Shown here: piece by piece, positions 8,864 through 17,255 of the stretch
Numbering within the stretch: position 1 is the first letter of the stretch
Layout of the letters: every line of letters starts with the position of its first letter
Origin: Cyanobium gracile PCC 6307
GTDB taxonomy: Bacteria; Cyanobacteriota; Cyanobacteriia; PCC-6307; Cyanobiaceae
Length of the DNA stretch: 64,000 bases
Direction of reading: 5' to 3'
Assembly: GCF_000316515.1 (NCBI RefSeq)
Contig: NC_019675.1
Location: forward strand, 3,098,001-3,162,000
Notes under the pieces: generated by a model
The model's database searches: none
Told to the model about the DNA's origin: nothing
Seen by the model: the letters and a program-made list of their open reading frames with translations, nothing else
Made by a program: the position numbers and the translations under genes

Positions 8864-8986
8864 GTGACCCCTGTGGTCCGACCCCCCCGACGGGTCTTCC
8901 TGGCGCTGGCGACGGCCGCGGGCCTGGCGGCGGCCATCGGCGCCGGGGGTGTGAACCAGCTCCGCCAGCAGCGACGGGGCTGGTGA
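8864..8986 (+). CDS. Possible small hydrophobic peptide (40 aa)
   Basis: In the 257-base gap between the SDR gene and the next minus-strand gene there is a short plus-strand frame beginning at GTG and reading through VFLALATAAGLAAAIGAGG, a credible single membrane helix flanked by arginines (RPPRR before, RQQRRGW at the end). The positive-inside pattern and a hairpin just beyond its stop make it worth listing. There is no clear ribosome-binding site and no recognisable family, and high-GC sequence readily produces such frames, so this is tentative. Confidence 0.32.
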   Translation: MTPVVRPPRRVFLALATAAGLAAAIGAGGVNQLRQQRRGW

Positions 8987-8998
8987 CGGCAGCGTCCT

Positions 8999-9014
8999 GG
9001 CCGGCGATCCGGCC
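8999..9014. terminator. Possible bidirectional hairpin terminator
   Basis: GGCCGG-CGAT-CCGGCC, a perfect six-base stem with a four-base loop, lies between the small plus-strand frame and the 3' end of the convergent gene ending at 9032. It has no T-run, so termination strength is uncertain. Confidence 0.35.
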
Positions 9015-9031
9015 GACACGGGTGCCACTGA

Positions 9032-10216
9032 TCAGAACAGCTTGAACAGGTTGAAGCCCCCACCTTTGGGGGCAGGCTCCTCCTGGCCTGCGCCGGAGCC
9101 CGGATCAAGGCGCTCCATGCCGTCCCCCAGCAGCCGGGTGGCGGTGGAGCGGCGCTCCAGGCTGAGCCGCCAGGCGGGGCTGCCCTGGGGGCTGCTCAGC
9201 AGCAGCGTGTCGCCGTAGGCGGTGAAGGTCACCATCGCCGCCCCCATGGCCGCCATGGCCTGGGCGCTCACCGCGCAGGTGGTCCGCTCCGGGGCCAGCA
9301 GCACGCCGCGCTGCACCAGCCGGACCGCTTCCGGGGCCCGCAAGGCATCCGGCACGCCGCTGTCGGCCATGGGCAGCTCGCTGGAGGTCCACATCACGAT
9401 GTCGCCCTCCTGGCGACCCATGCCCGTGGCCGTCGCCTGGTAGCCGAGGGCGGTGGGGATGGCCGGCCAGCTCAGCCGCTGGGCGCTGCCGGCCGGGGTG
9501 CTCGTCAGCTTCACCGGGGCCAGGAAGTCGTGGCCGCTGCCCACCTGGAAGCGGATCTCCGGGGCGTAGTTGCCGGCCACCACATGGGTCCCCACCAGGG
9601 AGGCCTGTTGCGGCACGGCCGGCGCCTCCTCGCCCGCCGGCCAGCGGCCTGTCGTGCCCGCGGGCCCGGCGGCGGTTCCCAGCCGCTTCAGGCCCGACAG
9701 CGCCTGGCGTCGCTGCTCCTTGGACAGTCCCTGCATGGTGATGATCTCGGGCTGGCCGGCGCCGGCGCTCTCGGCGCAGCCGCGGAAGATCAGCAGCCGG
9801 CCCTTGGCCTCGGGGATGTCCTCCTCCTTCCACTCCCGGCCGGGCTGTCCAGGGCTATCGGTGCCGCTCTTCAGCGGCAGGGCCGTCCCCATCGCCATGG
9901 CCGCCGGGATACGGTGCTCCGCCGTGGGGTTGGCGGCGGTCTGCGGGGACTGCAGCCGCAGCTCCAGCTGGCGACTGGTGGCGCCTATCGCCGGCCGGCC
10001 CCCCAGCATCATCTGCAGCATGCCGGCACCGCCCATCGCCCCCATCCCGGCCGTGGTGGTGGCCTCGATCGTGTAGGTGGCGATCGGCGTCGCCGGCCTG
10101 GCCCCCGGTTGGGCAGCCGCCGCCAGGGACGGCAGGACCTGGTCGGTGCCGAGCAGAAGAACGAGCGGTGCGGCCGCCTGCCAGGACATCCGCGGACCAG
10201 CACCCATGACGTCCAT
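9032..10216 (-). CDS. Exported protein of unknown function
   Basis: About 394 residues. The N-terminus (MSWQAAAPLVLLLG preceded by an arginine) looks like a weak signal peptide, then a long stretch with few charged residues. The centre contains a charged segment EWKEEDIPEAKGRLLIFRGC and a VGTHVVAGNYAPEIRFQVGS strand-like region, and the protein ends GGGFNLFKLF. No catalytic motif stands out and I do not recognise the family; a periplasmic beta-rich protein is a reasonable description. ATG 10216 is preferred to an in-frame GTG at 10234, which would leave only five bases before the divergent frame; ATG 10207 is also possible. The coding frame is well supported by composition. Confidence 0.6.
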   Translation of the reverse strand: MDVMGAGPRMSWQAAAPLVLLLGTDQVLPSLAAAAQPGARPATPIATYTIEATTTAGMGAMGGAGMLQMMLGGRPAIGATSRQLELRLQSPQTAANPTAEHRIPAAMAMGTALPLKSGTDSPGQPGREWKEEDIPEAKGRLLIFRGCAESAGAGQPEIITMQGLSKEQRRQALSGLKRLGTAAGPAGTTGRWPAGEEAPAVPQQASLVGTHVVAGNYAPEIRFQVGSGHDFLAPVKLTSTPAGSAQRLSWPAIPTALGYQATATGMGRQEGDIVMWTSSELPMADSGVPDALRAPEAVRLVQRGVLLAPERTTCAVSAQAMAAMGAAMVTFTAYGDTLLLSSPQGSPAWRLSLERRSTATRLLGDGMERLDPGSGAGQEEPAPKGGGFNLFKLF

Positions 10217-10290
10217 GCCGTTGGAGGGACGCACAATCTATGGGCCGCCGCCCCGGACAGGTAGACAGCGGGGCGCCCGCCGACCCTGCG

Positions 10291-10812
10291 ATGGACTCCC
10301 CCGCCCCGTCCCCTCTCCAGCGCATCGACCAGGACCTCTTCGATGCGGTGGCCGCCGCCGCCGCCGACTCCCCCCGCCGGCGCCGCAACCACAACTTCCA
10401 CGCCCCCACCGACCGGGTGCAGCGGTTTCTCAATGTGCTGCAGCCCGGCACCTACGTGCGGCCCCATCGCCACCGGCGTGCGCAGCCCGGCGAGGGTTTC
10501 GAGTGCTTCCTCGTGCTGCAGGGGGCGGTGGGGCTGCTGCTGCTCGATGCCAAGGGGCGGGTGCTGCAGCGGGAGCGGATCAGCGCCGCAGGCCCCCTGC
10601 GCGGCATCGAGCTGGCCGAGGGCGTCATCCACACCCTGGTGGCCCTCTCGCCCGATGCCGTGATGATGGAGATCAAGCAGGGGCCCTACGAGCCCGCCGC
10701 CGACAAGGACTTCCTGGCTGGATTCCCCCTTGAGGGAAGCGAGGCCGCAGCGGAGCAGGAGGCGGCCTGGCGGACCCTGTTCGGGGCCGGCGACGACCAC
10801 CCCCTACCCTGA
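10291..10812 (+). CDS. WbuC-family cupin-fold metalloprotein
   Basis: About 173 residues from the ATG at 10291; the frame is open back to 10240 but that extension is not conserved-looking. The segment NHNFHAPTDRVQRFLNVLQP followed by TYVRPHRHRRAQPGEGFECF holds the histidine and glutamate metal ligands of the WbuC family, small cupins often found near polysaccharide genes. The second cupin motif is GIELAEGVIHTLVAL. The function of the family is not firmly known. It stands alone here, divergent from the exported protein gene and convergent with the DUF721 gene. Confidence 0.78.
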   Translation: MDSPAPSPLQRIDQDLFDAVAAAAADSPRRRRNHNFHAPTDRVQRFLNVLQPGTYVRPHRHRRAQPGEGFECFLVLQGAVGLLLLDAKGRVLQRERISAAGPLRGIELAEGVIHTLVALSPDAVMMEIKQGPYEPAADKDFLAGFPLEGSEAAAEQEAAWRTLFGAGDDHPLP

Positions 10813-10860
10813 GCGCCCGGCCCCTCGCCGTGAATCACGCCGGAGTCCGGGGCGGGGGGA

Positions 10861-11448
10861 TCAGGCCAGATCGGCGCGGCGGCAGAAGCTGCAGTGGCCC
10901 CAGCGGGCCATCTCGCCGGCCGGCGCCGGCCGGCCGCAGGCGGGGCAGTCGGCCAGGCCGTGCACGTCGCAGCGGCTGGGATGGACGGCCCACACCTCCG
11001 CCTCGCTGAGGCTCCCCGGCGTGGCGGGGGCGCCGGGGTGGTGCTGCTGCACCCGCACGTCCCGGACGCTGAAGCCGGCGCCGCGCAGCGAGCCCAGCAA
11101 CTGGTGGCGGTTGTACTGGAGGGCCTGCAGCCAGGGCCCCGGCGCCGCGCCCACCGTGAGCAGCCCCCCCTGCAGCTGCAGGGGACGGCAGTGGGGGGCC
11201 AGCTGGGGCCCGGCGATCCGCGGCCAGTCCCGCCACAGGGCGGCCAGATGGCCCTCGCGGCGCCAGTCCTGCTGGAGGCTGTCCAGGCAGCTGGCCAGGG
11301 CACTGGCCGGTGGCCGGGCGGGTGCCATCAGCAGCGCGACGTTGCCCACCTGCCGCGTCTGCACCGCCTCGACGCGCTGGCGGCGAGAGCCGCCGCGCGA
11401 ACCGCTGCGGTCGGTGGAGCGGCGCTGGCGGGACCCGGAAGGCTCCAT
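10861..11448 (-). CDS. DUF721 (DciA-like) protein with C-terminal zinc-ribbon
   Basis: A 195-residue protein. The core, about residues 45-125, carries the DUF721 pattern: a helix LASCLDSLQQDWRREGHLAA, LWRDWPRIAGPQLAPHCRPL and LLTVGAAPGPWLQALQYNRH. DUF721 is the domain of DciA, the replicative-helicase operator of bacteria lacking DnaC-type loaders, and cyanobacterial members are candidate helicase loaders. The tail has four cysteines as CPAC and CSFC, spaced like a treble-clef zinc site, which is not part of minimal DciA. The N-terminal 25 residues are very basic (RQRRSTDRSGSRGGSRRQR), suiting DNA contact. Start ATG 11448; a much longer open frame upstream is antisense to the lipase. Confidence 0.8.
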   Translation of the reverse strand: MEPSGSRQRRSTDRSGSRGGSRRQRVEAVQTRQVGNVALLMAPARPPASALASCLDSLQQDWRREGHLAALWRDWPRIAGPQLAPHCRPLQLQGGLLTVGAAPGPWLQALQYNRHQLLGSLRGAGFSVRDVRVQQHHPGAPATPGSLSEAEVWAVHPSRCDVHGLADCPACGRPAPAGEMARWGHCSFCRRADLA

Positions 11449-11488
11449 GAACCCACGGTAAGCGGTGCATCGGCTGGTGATCGCAACC

Positions 11489-11520
11489 GGTTGGCGGGTT
11501 GACGGGTTGGCGGGTTGACG
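11489..11520. repeat. Short tandem repeat, 2 x 16 bp
   Basis: GGTTGGCGGGTTGACG occurs twice without mismatch, and can also be seen as about four 8-base units of the form GGGTTGRC. It lies about 58 bases upstream of the lipase start, in the non-coding gap after the DUF721 gene. It may simply be slippage-prone sequence; a regulatory role is not shown. Confidence 0.85.
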
Positions 11521-11577
11521 GGGCGGGCAGCTGGGCAAGGCTGAGGACCGGAGAACCTTCATCCCCGGGGCAGCGCC

Positions 11578-12639
11578 ATGGCCGGCTACTTCGACGACCC
11601 CACCCTGATCCGCCAGGTCCCGGTCCTGCGCGCCGCCTACTCCGACCGCACCGCCTGGCTGCTGGCGGAGATCGCCCGGCTGGTCTACGAGAAGCTGCCC
11701 GCCGAGATCAGGGTCGACGCGCTGGTGCACCGGATCCTCGAATCGGCCCGCAGCCAGCGGGGAGAGGCGGTGGTGCGGGCCCTGGTGGCGGCTGCCATCG
11801 AGAACGGCCAGACGGTGGACGGGGTGGTGGTGTCGGCGCTGGAGACGGCCGGCTTCGAACTGCTCGAGGGCATCGCCGTGCAGGGAAGCGAAGCGATCCT
11901 GGTCCGCCTCAGCCTCCCCTCCGGTCGGGGACCCGACGCCATGCTGGTGCTGGCCTTCAGCGGCACCCAGGTTTCCAGCATCCATGACATCAGTGCCGAT
12001 CTGCGGGCCCACCTGGTGGCGGCCCCCGGCGGCGGCCGGGCCCACGCAGGTTTTCTTGCCGCCTTCGACAAGGTGCGCGCCCCCCTGGAGGCCGCCCTGG
12101 CCCGCCATCCGGGGGTTCCCCTTTACATCACCGGCCATTCCCTCGGCGGCGCCCTGGCCCTGGTGGCCACCCGCTACCTCGGCTCCGACAGCACCGGTGC
12201 CACCTACACCTTCGGCTCCCCCCGGGCCGGCGACGACGATTTCTTCGCCCCGATCCGGACACCCATCTACCGGATCGTGAACGCCGCCGACGGGGTGACG
12301 CGCATCCCCTTCGGCTACAGCCTGCTGATCCTGCTGAGTCTGATCCGGCTGATTCCGATCAACGGCACCTTCCGGATCGCCGAGTTCCTGCGCCGGAACT
12401 TCTTCGGCTACACCCATGCCGGCAGCATCGTGTTCCTCTCCGACGCCGCCAACATCCCGGACGATCAGCAGATCCCCTTCCGGGATCTGAAGGTGGTGAT
12501 GAGCCCGGAGGCGTTCTGGCGCTTCTGCGTCGTGGTGCGTCGGTTCCTCCTCACCAGGGGCAAGGCGGTGGTCGCCGACCATTCCATGGGCGACTACGCC
12601 CTCAAGCTGCAGGCCCACGCCCGGCGCCGCAAAACCTGA
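11578..12639 (+). CDS. Lipase, class 3 family
   Basis: A 353-residue lipase-like hydrolase. The nucleophile elbow is YITGHSLGGALALVATRYLG (serine near residue 189), the strand before it includes VLAFSGTQVSSIHDISADL, a typical class 3 lipase segment, and YTFGSPRAGDDDF followed by RIVNAADGVTRIPFGY supplies the aspartate region. A hydrophobic patch SLLILLSLIRLIPI after the active site could be a membrane anchor or lid. There is no clear signal peptide. The preceding 128 bases hold a tandem repeat and no gene. Substrate (galactolipid, acylglycerol or other) cannot be told. Confidence 0.87.
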   Translation: MAGYFDDPTLIRQVPVLRAAYSDRTAWLLAEIARLVYEKLPAEIRVDALVHRILESARSQRGEAVVRALVAAAIENGQTVDGVVVSALETAGFELLEGIAVQGSEAILVRLSLPSGRGPDAMLVLAFSGTQVSSIHDISADLRAHLVAAPGGGRAHAGFLAAFDKVRAPLEAALARHPGVPLYITGHSLGGALALVATRYLGSDSTGATYTFGSPRAGDDDFFAPIRTPIYRIVNAADGVTRIPFGYSLLILLSLIRLIPINGTFRIAEFLRRNFFGYTHAGSIVFLSDAANIPDDQQIPFRDLKVVMSPEAFWRFCVVVRRFLLTRGKAVVADHSMGDYALKLQAHARRRKT

Positions 12640-12740
12640 GCGCCGCAGGCCCGGGTGTGGGTGCGGCAATCCGCTGATCGGCGGGGAAGACCGGATGGCA
12701 GGTTCTGGCTACTCTCAATTCCTGCACTGGCCCCGCCTCC

Positions 12741-13514
12741 ATGGGTTTCTTCGATCGGCTGAGCCGTCTTCTGCGCGCCAACCTCAACGACCTGGTGAGC
12801 AAGGCGGAGGATCCGGCCAAGATCCTCGACCAGTCCGTGGCCGACATGCAGGCTGACCTGGTCAAGCTGCGCCAGGCCGTGGCCACGGCCATTGCCAGCC
12901 AGAAGCGGCTGCAGAACCAGGCCGAGCAGGCCGAGGCCCAGGCCCGCACCTGGTACGAGCGCGCCGAGCTGGCTCTGAAGAAGGGGGAGGAGGATCTGGC
13001 CCGCGAGTCCCTCTCCCGCCGCAAGACCTACACCGACACCGCCACCGCCCTCAACGCCCAGATCAACGGCCAGGCGTCCCAGGTCGAGACCCTCAAGCGC
13101 AGCCTCACCGCCCTCGAGGGCAAGATTGCCGAGGCCAAGACCAAGAAGGACATGCTCAAGGCCCGCGCCCAGGCGGCCCAGGCCCAGGAGCAGCTCCAGA
13201 ACGCCGTGGGCAACCTGAGCACCAACAGCTCCATGGCGGCCTTCGACCAGATGGAGGAGAAGGTGCTCAACATGGAGGCCCGCAGCCAGGCCGCCGCCGA
13301 GCTGGCCGGTGCCGACCTGGAAAGCCAGTTCGCGGCCCTGGAGGGCAGCAACGTGGACGAGGAACTGGCGGCCCTCAAGAACCGTCTCGAAGGCGGCAAG
13401 ACCCCCATCGCCCTGCCCATGGAGGGAGGCCCCGCCCCCCAGCTGGAGCCGGTGAAGGTGGCCGAGGTGAATGCCGAGCTCGAGGAACTGCGCCAGTCCA
13501 TCGACAAGCTCTGA
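12741..13514 (+). CDS. PspA/IM30 family protein, Vipp1-like
   Basis: A 257-residue almost wholly helical protein beginning MGFFDRLSRLLRANLNDLVS, the amphipathic membrane-binding helix of the PspA/Vipp1 family. Long coiled-coil heptads run to about residue 215. After a glycine/proline linker there is an extra C-terminal helix (EVNAELEELRQSIDKL). That extension and the length favour Vipp1 (IM30), which polymerises on and remodels thylakoid membranes, over PspA, which is about 220 residues and lacks it. It is transcribed alone or with the thioredoxin gene that starts 35 bases later. Confidence 0.92.
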   Translation: MGFFDRLSRLLRANLNDLVSKAEDPAKILDQSVADMQADLVKLRQAVATAIASQKRLQNQAEQAEAQARTWYERAELALKKGEEDLARESLSRRKTYTDTATALNAQINGQASQVETLKRSLTALEGKIAEAKTKKDMLKARAQAAQAQEQLQNAVGNLSTNSSMAAFDQMEEKVLNMEARSQAAAELAGADLESQFAALEGSNVDEELAALKNRLEGGKTPIALPMEGGPAPQLEPVKVAEVNAELEELRQSIDKL

Positions 13515-13549
13515 ATTCATACAATCGGGTCACCGCTCCCCCCAACGCC

Positions 13550-13900
13550 GTGCCCGCCGACGTCGACTCCCCCGTCCTCGACCTCACCGATGCCAACTTC
13601 CAGGCCTCGGTCCTCGAGGTTCCGGGACCGGTGCTGGTGGATGTCTGGGCCCCCTGGTGCGGCCCCTGCCGGCTGATGGCCCCCCTGATGACCTGGGCCG
13701 CCACGGCCTATGCCGACGCCCCCGGCGGTGCTCTCACCGTCGGCAAGCTGGAGGCCGACCCCAACCCCATCAGCCGCGACAGCCTCAAGGTGCAGGGCCT
13801 GCCCACCCTGGTCCTGTTCCGCGGCGGCCAGGAACTGGCCCGCCACGAAGGTGCCATGGCCCAGTCCCAGCTGAAGGCTTTCCTGGATGCCCATCTCTGA
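13550..13900 (+). CDS. Thioredoxin
   Basis: A 116-residue thioredoxin with the active site WCGPC (about residues 36-40), preceded by VLVDVWAP and followed by the cis-proline loop VQGLPTLVLFRGG. These are standard features of a cytosolic thioredoxin reducing protein disulfides. The start is GTG at 13550; no ATG is available. The C-terminus overlaps the following aminotransferase gene by 14 bases. It is more like the m-type set than the x- or y-type, but without alignment that is tentative. Confidence 0.92.
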   Translation: MPADVDSPVLDLTDANFQASVLEVPGPVLVDVWAPWCGPCRLMAPLMTWAATAYADAPGGALTVGKLEADPNPISRDSLKVQGLPTLVLFRGGQELARHEGAMAQSQLKAFLDAHL

Positions 13901-15098
13901 GCGCCTGTCGCGGCTCGGCAACGGCGTCTTCGCCCGCAACGACCAGCGCAAGGCCGCCTACAGCGCCCGGGCCGCCGCCGGTCACGGCCCGGACGCTTCT
14001 CTCCTCCCGCCGCTGCTGGATCTGTCCCTCGGCTCCACCGACCTGCAGCCGCCGGCCGTGGCCCTCGAGGCCATCGCCGCCGGCCTGAGCCGGCCCGAGA
14101 GCGCCTCCTACTGCCTCCATGCCGCCACCCTGCCCTTCCGGGAGGCGGTGGCGGCCTGGGCGTGGCGCCGTTTCGACGTGGCGGTGGATCCCCAGAAGGA
14201 GGTGCTGCTGCTGGTGGGCTCCCAGGAGGGCACGGCCCATCTGCCGCTGGCGGTGCTCAACCCCGGCGATCGGGCCCTGCTGCTCGACCCCTACTACCCC
14301 TCCCACATGGGGGGACTGCACCTGGCCAGCGCCGAACCGGTGCTGCTGCCCCTCGACGCCGACGCCGGCTGGCGGCCCGATTTCGACCGCCTGTCCCCCA
14401 GCCAGTGGCAGGACCTCTCGCTGATGGTGCTGGGGTTCCCCCACAACCCCACGGCCACCACCGGTACCCAGGCCTGGCTGGATGGGGCGGTGGAGCGGGC
14501 CCTGCGCCACGACGTGGTCCTGGCCCACGACAACCCCTACGTGGATCTGGCCCTGGAGGGGGAGGCCCCCGCGCTGCTGCGCCATCCCGACTGGCGCCGC
14601 TGCGGCATCGAGTTCTTCTCCTTCTCCAAGAGCTGGTGCCTCGGCGGCTACCGGCTCGCCTTCGCCATCGGTGCTGAGGATCTGATCACCGCCCTGCGTC
14701 AGCTCAAGGGGGTGGTGGATTTCAACCAGTCCCTGGCCCTGCAGGCCGGTGCGATCGCCGCCCTGGAGCAGGCCCCCGAGTGGCCCGAGCAGCTGCGCGG
14801 CGTTTACCGCGAGCGCCGCGACCGCATGGCCGCCGCCCTCGAGGCCCAGGGCTGGCCGGTGCGCCTGCCGTCGATGGCGCTCTACCTGTGGCTGCAGATC
14901 CCCGCTGTGGCGCGGGAGCGGGGTCTGGATTCGGAACGGTTCTGCGCCGCCCTGCTGGAGGGCACCGGCGTCTGCCTCACCCCCGGCAACGGCTTCGGCC
15001 CCGGCGGCGAGGGCTGGCAGCGGCTGGCCCTGGTGCACCCGGCCGGCGAGCTGGAGGCCGGTGCGGCCCGCATCGGCGACTGGCTCCGGCGGTTTTGA
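13887..15098 (+). CDS. Pyridoxal-phosphate aminotransferase, class I/II
   Basis: A 403-residue fold-type I aminotransferase. The PLP lysine lies in FFSFSKSWCLGGYRLAFAIG (about residue 250), the preceding aspartate/asparagine motif is VVLAHDNPYVDLA, and FPHNPTATTGTQ is the substrate-binding loop. This resembles cyanobacterial enzymes annotated as LL-diaminopimelate- or succinyldiaminopimelate-type aminotransferases, but the substrate cannot be fixed from sequence alone. It overlaps the thioredoxin gene by 14 bases. Its stop TGA overlaps the probable TTG start of the biotin ligase gene (TTGA). Confidence 0.87.
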   Translation: MPISERLSRLGNGVFARNDQRKAAYSARAAAGHGPDASLLPPLLDLSLGSTDLQPPAVALEAIAAGLSRPESASYCLHAATLPFREAVAAWAWRRFDVAVDPQKEVLLLVGSQEGTAHLPLAVLNPGDRALLLDPYYPSHMGGLHLASAEPVLLPLDADAGWRPDFDRLSPSQWQDLSLMVLGFPHNPTATTGTQAWLDGAVERALRHDVVLAHDNPYVDLALEGEAPALLRHPDWRRCGIEFFSFSKSWCLGGYRLAFAIGAEDLITALRQLKGVVDFNQSLALQAGAIAALEQAPEWPEQLRGVYRERRDRMAAALEAQGWPVRLPSMALYLWLQIPAVARERGLDSERFCAALLEGTGVCLTPGNGFGPGGEGWQRLALVHPAGELEAGAARIGDWLRRF

Positions 15099-15910
15099 TC
15101 GGCGCGATCGGGGCCCGGCGGCGCCAGCACCCCCCGGCGGCCACGGAGGCCCCTCTGGAGCATGCCCCACTGGAGCTGGCCCCCTGGCGGCTCCGGTGGC
15201 TGCCGGTGTGCGCCAGCACCGAAACGGAACTGGACCGCTGGCTGGCCCAGGATCCGCGACTGGCCGGCGACGTGCCGCTGCCGGCCCCCCGGGCCGTGAT
15301 CGCCCGCCGGCAGCGCTTCGGCCGCGGCCAGCAGGGCCGGCCCTGGTGCTCCCCGGCCGGGGGGGTCTGGCTGAGTGCGGCCCTGCCCTGGCCGGCGGCG
15401 GCGGCGACGGCCGCGGCCCCCGGCCTGGCCGTGGCGGTCGGGCTCTGCCTGCGGCTGGAGGCCCGGGGGCTGCCGGTGCGGCTCAAGTGGCCCAACGATC
15501 TGCTGCTGCCCGGTGTGACTGGTGGCCGGCCCCGGAAGCTGGCGGGCCTGCTGCCCCGCCTGCGGCTGCGGGGGGGCACCTGCCGCTGGGCCCGGATGGG
15601 CGTGGGGCTCAACGTCGCCAACCGGGCGCCCGAGGGTGCCGTGGCCCTGGCGGAGCTGCTGGGAGCCGGCCTCGCCGATCCCCTGCTCTGGTGCGGGGAG
15701 GTGCTGGCGGCCCTGGAGTGGGCCATGGCCTGGGCCGGGCGGCCCCAGGAGGTCTGCCGGCAGGCGGAGCGGCGCCTGCATCGGCCCGATGGCCCGATCC
15801 ACCTCGATAGCATCGACTGGCGGATCGCCGGGCTGGCGGCCGACGGCGGCCTGCGCCTGGTGCATGGCTCCGCCGAGCGGGTGCTGCACCGCGGCTTTGG
15901 CGCCGGATGA
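15095..15910 (+). CDS. birA: Biotin--[acetyl-CoA carboxylase] ligase, BirA catalytic type
   Basis: A 271-residue biotin protein ligase lacking an N-terminal DNA-binding domain, so it should biotinylate the carboxyl-carrier protein without acting as repressor. Motifs: RQRFGRGQQGRPWCSPAGGV, the family's biotinyl-AMP loop (RGRxGRxW), VRLKWPNDLLL (the KWPND motif) and WARMGVGLNVAN. No ATG or GTG lies before these motifs; the only plausible start is TTG at 15095, which overlaps the upstream stop as TTGA. That implies translational coupling to the aminotransferase gene. The C-terminal barrel (DSIDWRIAGLAADGGLRLVH) is complete. Confidence 0.85.
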   Translation: MIGAIGARRRQHPPAATEAPLEHAPLELAPWRLRWLPVCASTETELDRWLAQDPRLAGDVPLPAPRAVIARRQRFGRGQQGRPWCSPAGGVWLSAALPWPAAAATAAAPGLAVAVGLCLRLEARGLPVRLKWPNDLLLPGVTGGRPRKLAGLLPRLRLRGGTCRWARMGVGLNVANRAPEGAVALAELLGAGLADPLLWCGEVLAALEWAMAWAGRPQEVCRQAERRLHRPDGPIHLDSIDWRIAGLAADGGLRLVHGSAERVLHRGFGAG

Positions 15911-15988
15911 ACACCCCCCGTACACTGTCCTTCGGCAATCCCGGCGCCGGGTCGTCCCCCTGCACGCCCACCGGTGTCCCTTCCTGAC

Positions 15989-17248
15989 ATGGCTTCCCAG
16001 CCCCTCACCGTCCTGACGGCGCTCGGTGCCGGCGCCACGGCCTCCTGGCTGGCCATGCCGCTGGTGCTGGCCCAGGCCGTTCCCGCCCTCGAGCCGACGG
16101 ACCAGCCGGCCCCGGCACCGACGTCGGTGCAGCGTCCCTCGGTGCGGATCGCGGCGCCGGTGACCCGCCCCGAGTTCCAGGCGCCGGTCCAGCCCCTGGC
16201 CCCCCCGCCCCCGGTCACCGGGGAAGCCCCCCCGGCCACCCTGCGGCCCGGAGCGGCGGAGCGCCGGCCGGAGCCTCCCCGCCGCTTCGACGCCTCCCTC
16301 GATGCCCTGGTGCGGGAGGGGGTCGTCACCCCCGCCGAGCGGGTGCGGGTGCGCGGCTCGCTGCTGTCGCCCCAGGAGGCCGCCACCCGCAGTAGGGCCT
16401 GCAAGGCCGGCGCCCTCTCGGCCCAGGAGTGCAGCAGCGGCGTGATCATCATCGGCCGCGGCCGCAAGGATGGCCTCAGCGACGGACTGGGCGAGGGGGA
16501 TCTGGTGGCCGGCGGCCGCGGTGCCGGTTTCGGCGGCTTCGGCTTCGGCGCCTCCCCCCTGCCGCCGATCACCGTGCCCGTCAGCGCCCTGCTCACCGGC
16601 GCCGGCGGCAGCTTCCGCCTCACCGACGTGTTCCGCGTCACTCCCCGGCCCGCCCCGATCCTCGGCAACGGCAACCAGCGGCTGCTCTTCCCCCTGATCG
16701 GCTCGGCCGTCACCACCAGCGGCTTCGGCTATCGCCTGCATCCGGTTCTGGGCAGCTGGCTGATGCACGCCGGCCGTGATCTGGCGGCGCCCGAGGGCAC
16801 ACCGGTGGTGGCCGCCCTCTCCGGGCGTGTCGTCAGCAGCGGCCTGGCCGGCGGCTACGGCCTGGCGGTGGAAATCGAGCACGACCGACCCAGACGCCGC
16901 ACCCTCTACGGCCACCTCTCCGAGCTCTACGTCAAGGACGGCGAGATGGTGCGTCAGGGCGAGGTGATCGGCCGGGTCGGCAGCACGGGCCTGAGCACCG
17001 GTCCCCACCTGCATTTTGAGCTGCGCCTGCCCCAGGACGGCGGCTGGGTGGCCACCGATCCCGGCGATCTCGATCCGGGCGGCGGCCTGTTCGCCGGCCT
17101 GGCCGGAGCCGACGGCAGCGGCCCCACCGACGCGGTCGCCCTGCTGATGGGTCAGCTGATCGCCACCCTCGAGCGTCCCCGCTCCCCCCTGCCCCTGCCC
17201 GGGGAGAGGTTGAGCGTGCCCCCCGCCGCCCGTCCGGCGCCGGGCTGA
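15989..17248 (+). CDS. M23-family metallopeptidase (LytM-like), exported
   Basis: About 419 residues. A signal-like N-terminus (LTVLTALGAGATASWLAMPL) is followed by a proline-rich linker and, near the C-terminus, the M23 endopeptidase domain. Its zinc ligands are visible: HAGRDLAAPEGTPV (first His and Asp) and STGPHLHFELR (HxH). Such enzymes cut or, when degenerate, regulate peptidoglycan peptide bridges in the periplasm; here the HxxxD and HxH ligands look intact. The ATG at 15989 is preferred to the upstream GTG at 15974. About 78 bases separate it from birA. Confidence 0.87.
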   Translation: MASQPLTVLTALGAGATASWLAMPLVLAQAVPALEPTDQPAPAPTSVQRPSVRIAAPVTRPEFQAPVQPLAPPPPVTGEAPPATLRPGAAERRPEPPRRFDASLDALVREGVVTPAERVRVRGSLLSPQEAATRSRACKAGALSAQECSSGVIIIGRGRKDGLSDGLGEGDLVAGGRGAGFGGFGFGASPLPPITVPVSALLTGAGGSFRLTDVFRVTPRPAPILGNGNQRLLFPLIGSAVTTSGFGYRLHPVLGSWLMHAGRDLAAPEGTPVVAALSGRVVSSGLAGGYGLAVEIEHDRPRRRTLYGHLSELYVKDGEMVRQGEVIGRVGSTGLSTGPHLHFELRLPQDGGWVATDPGDLDPGGGLFAGLAGADGSGPTDAVALLMGQLIATLERPRSPLPLPGERLSVPPAARPAPG

Positions 17249-17255
17249 GGGCCGC

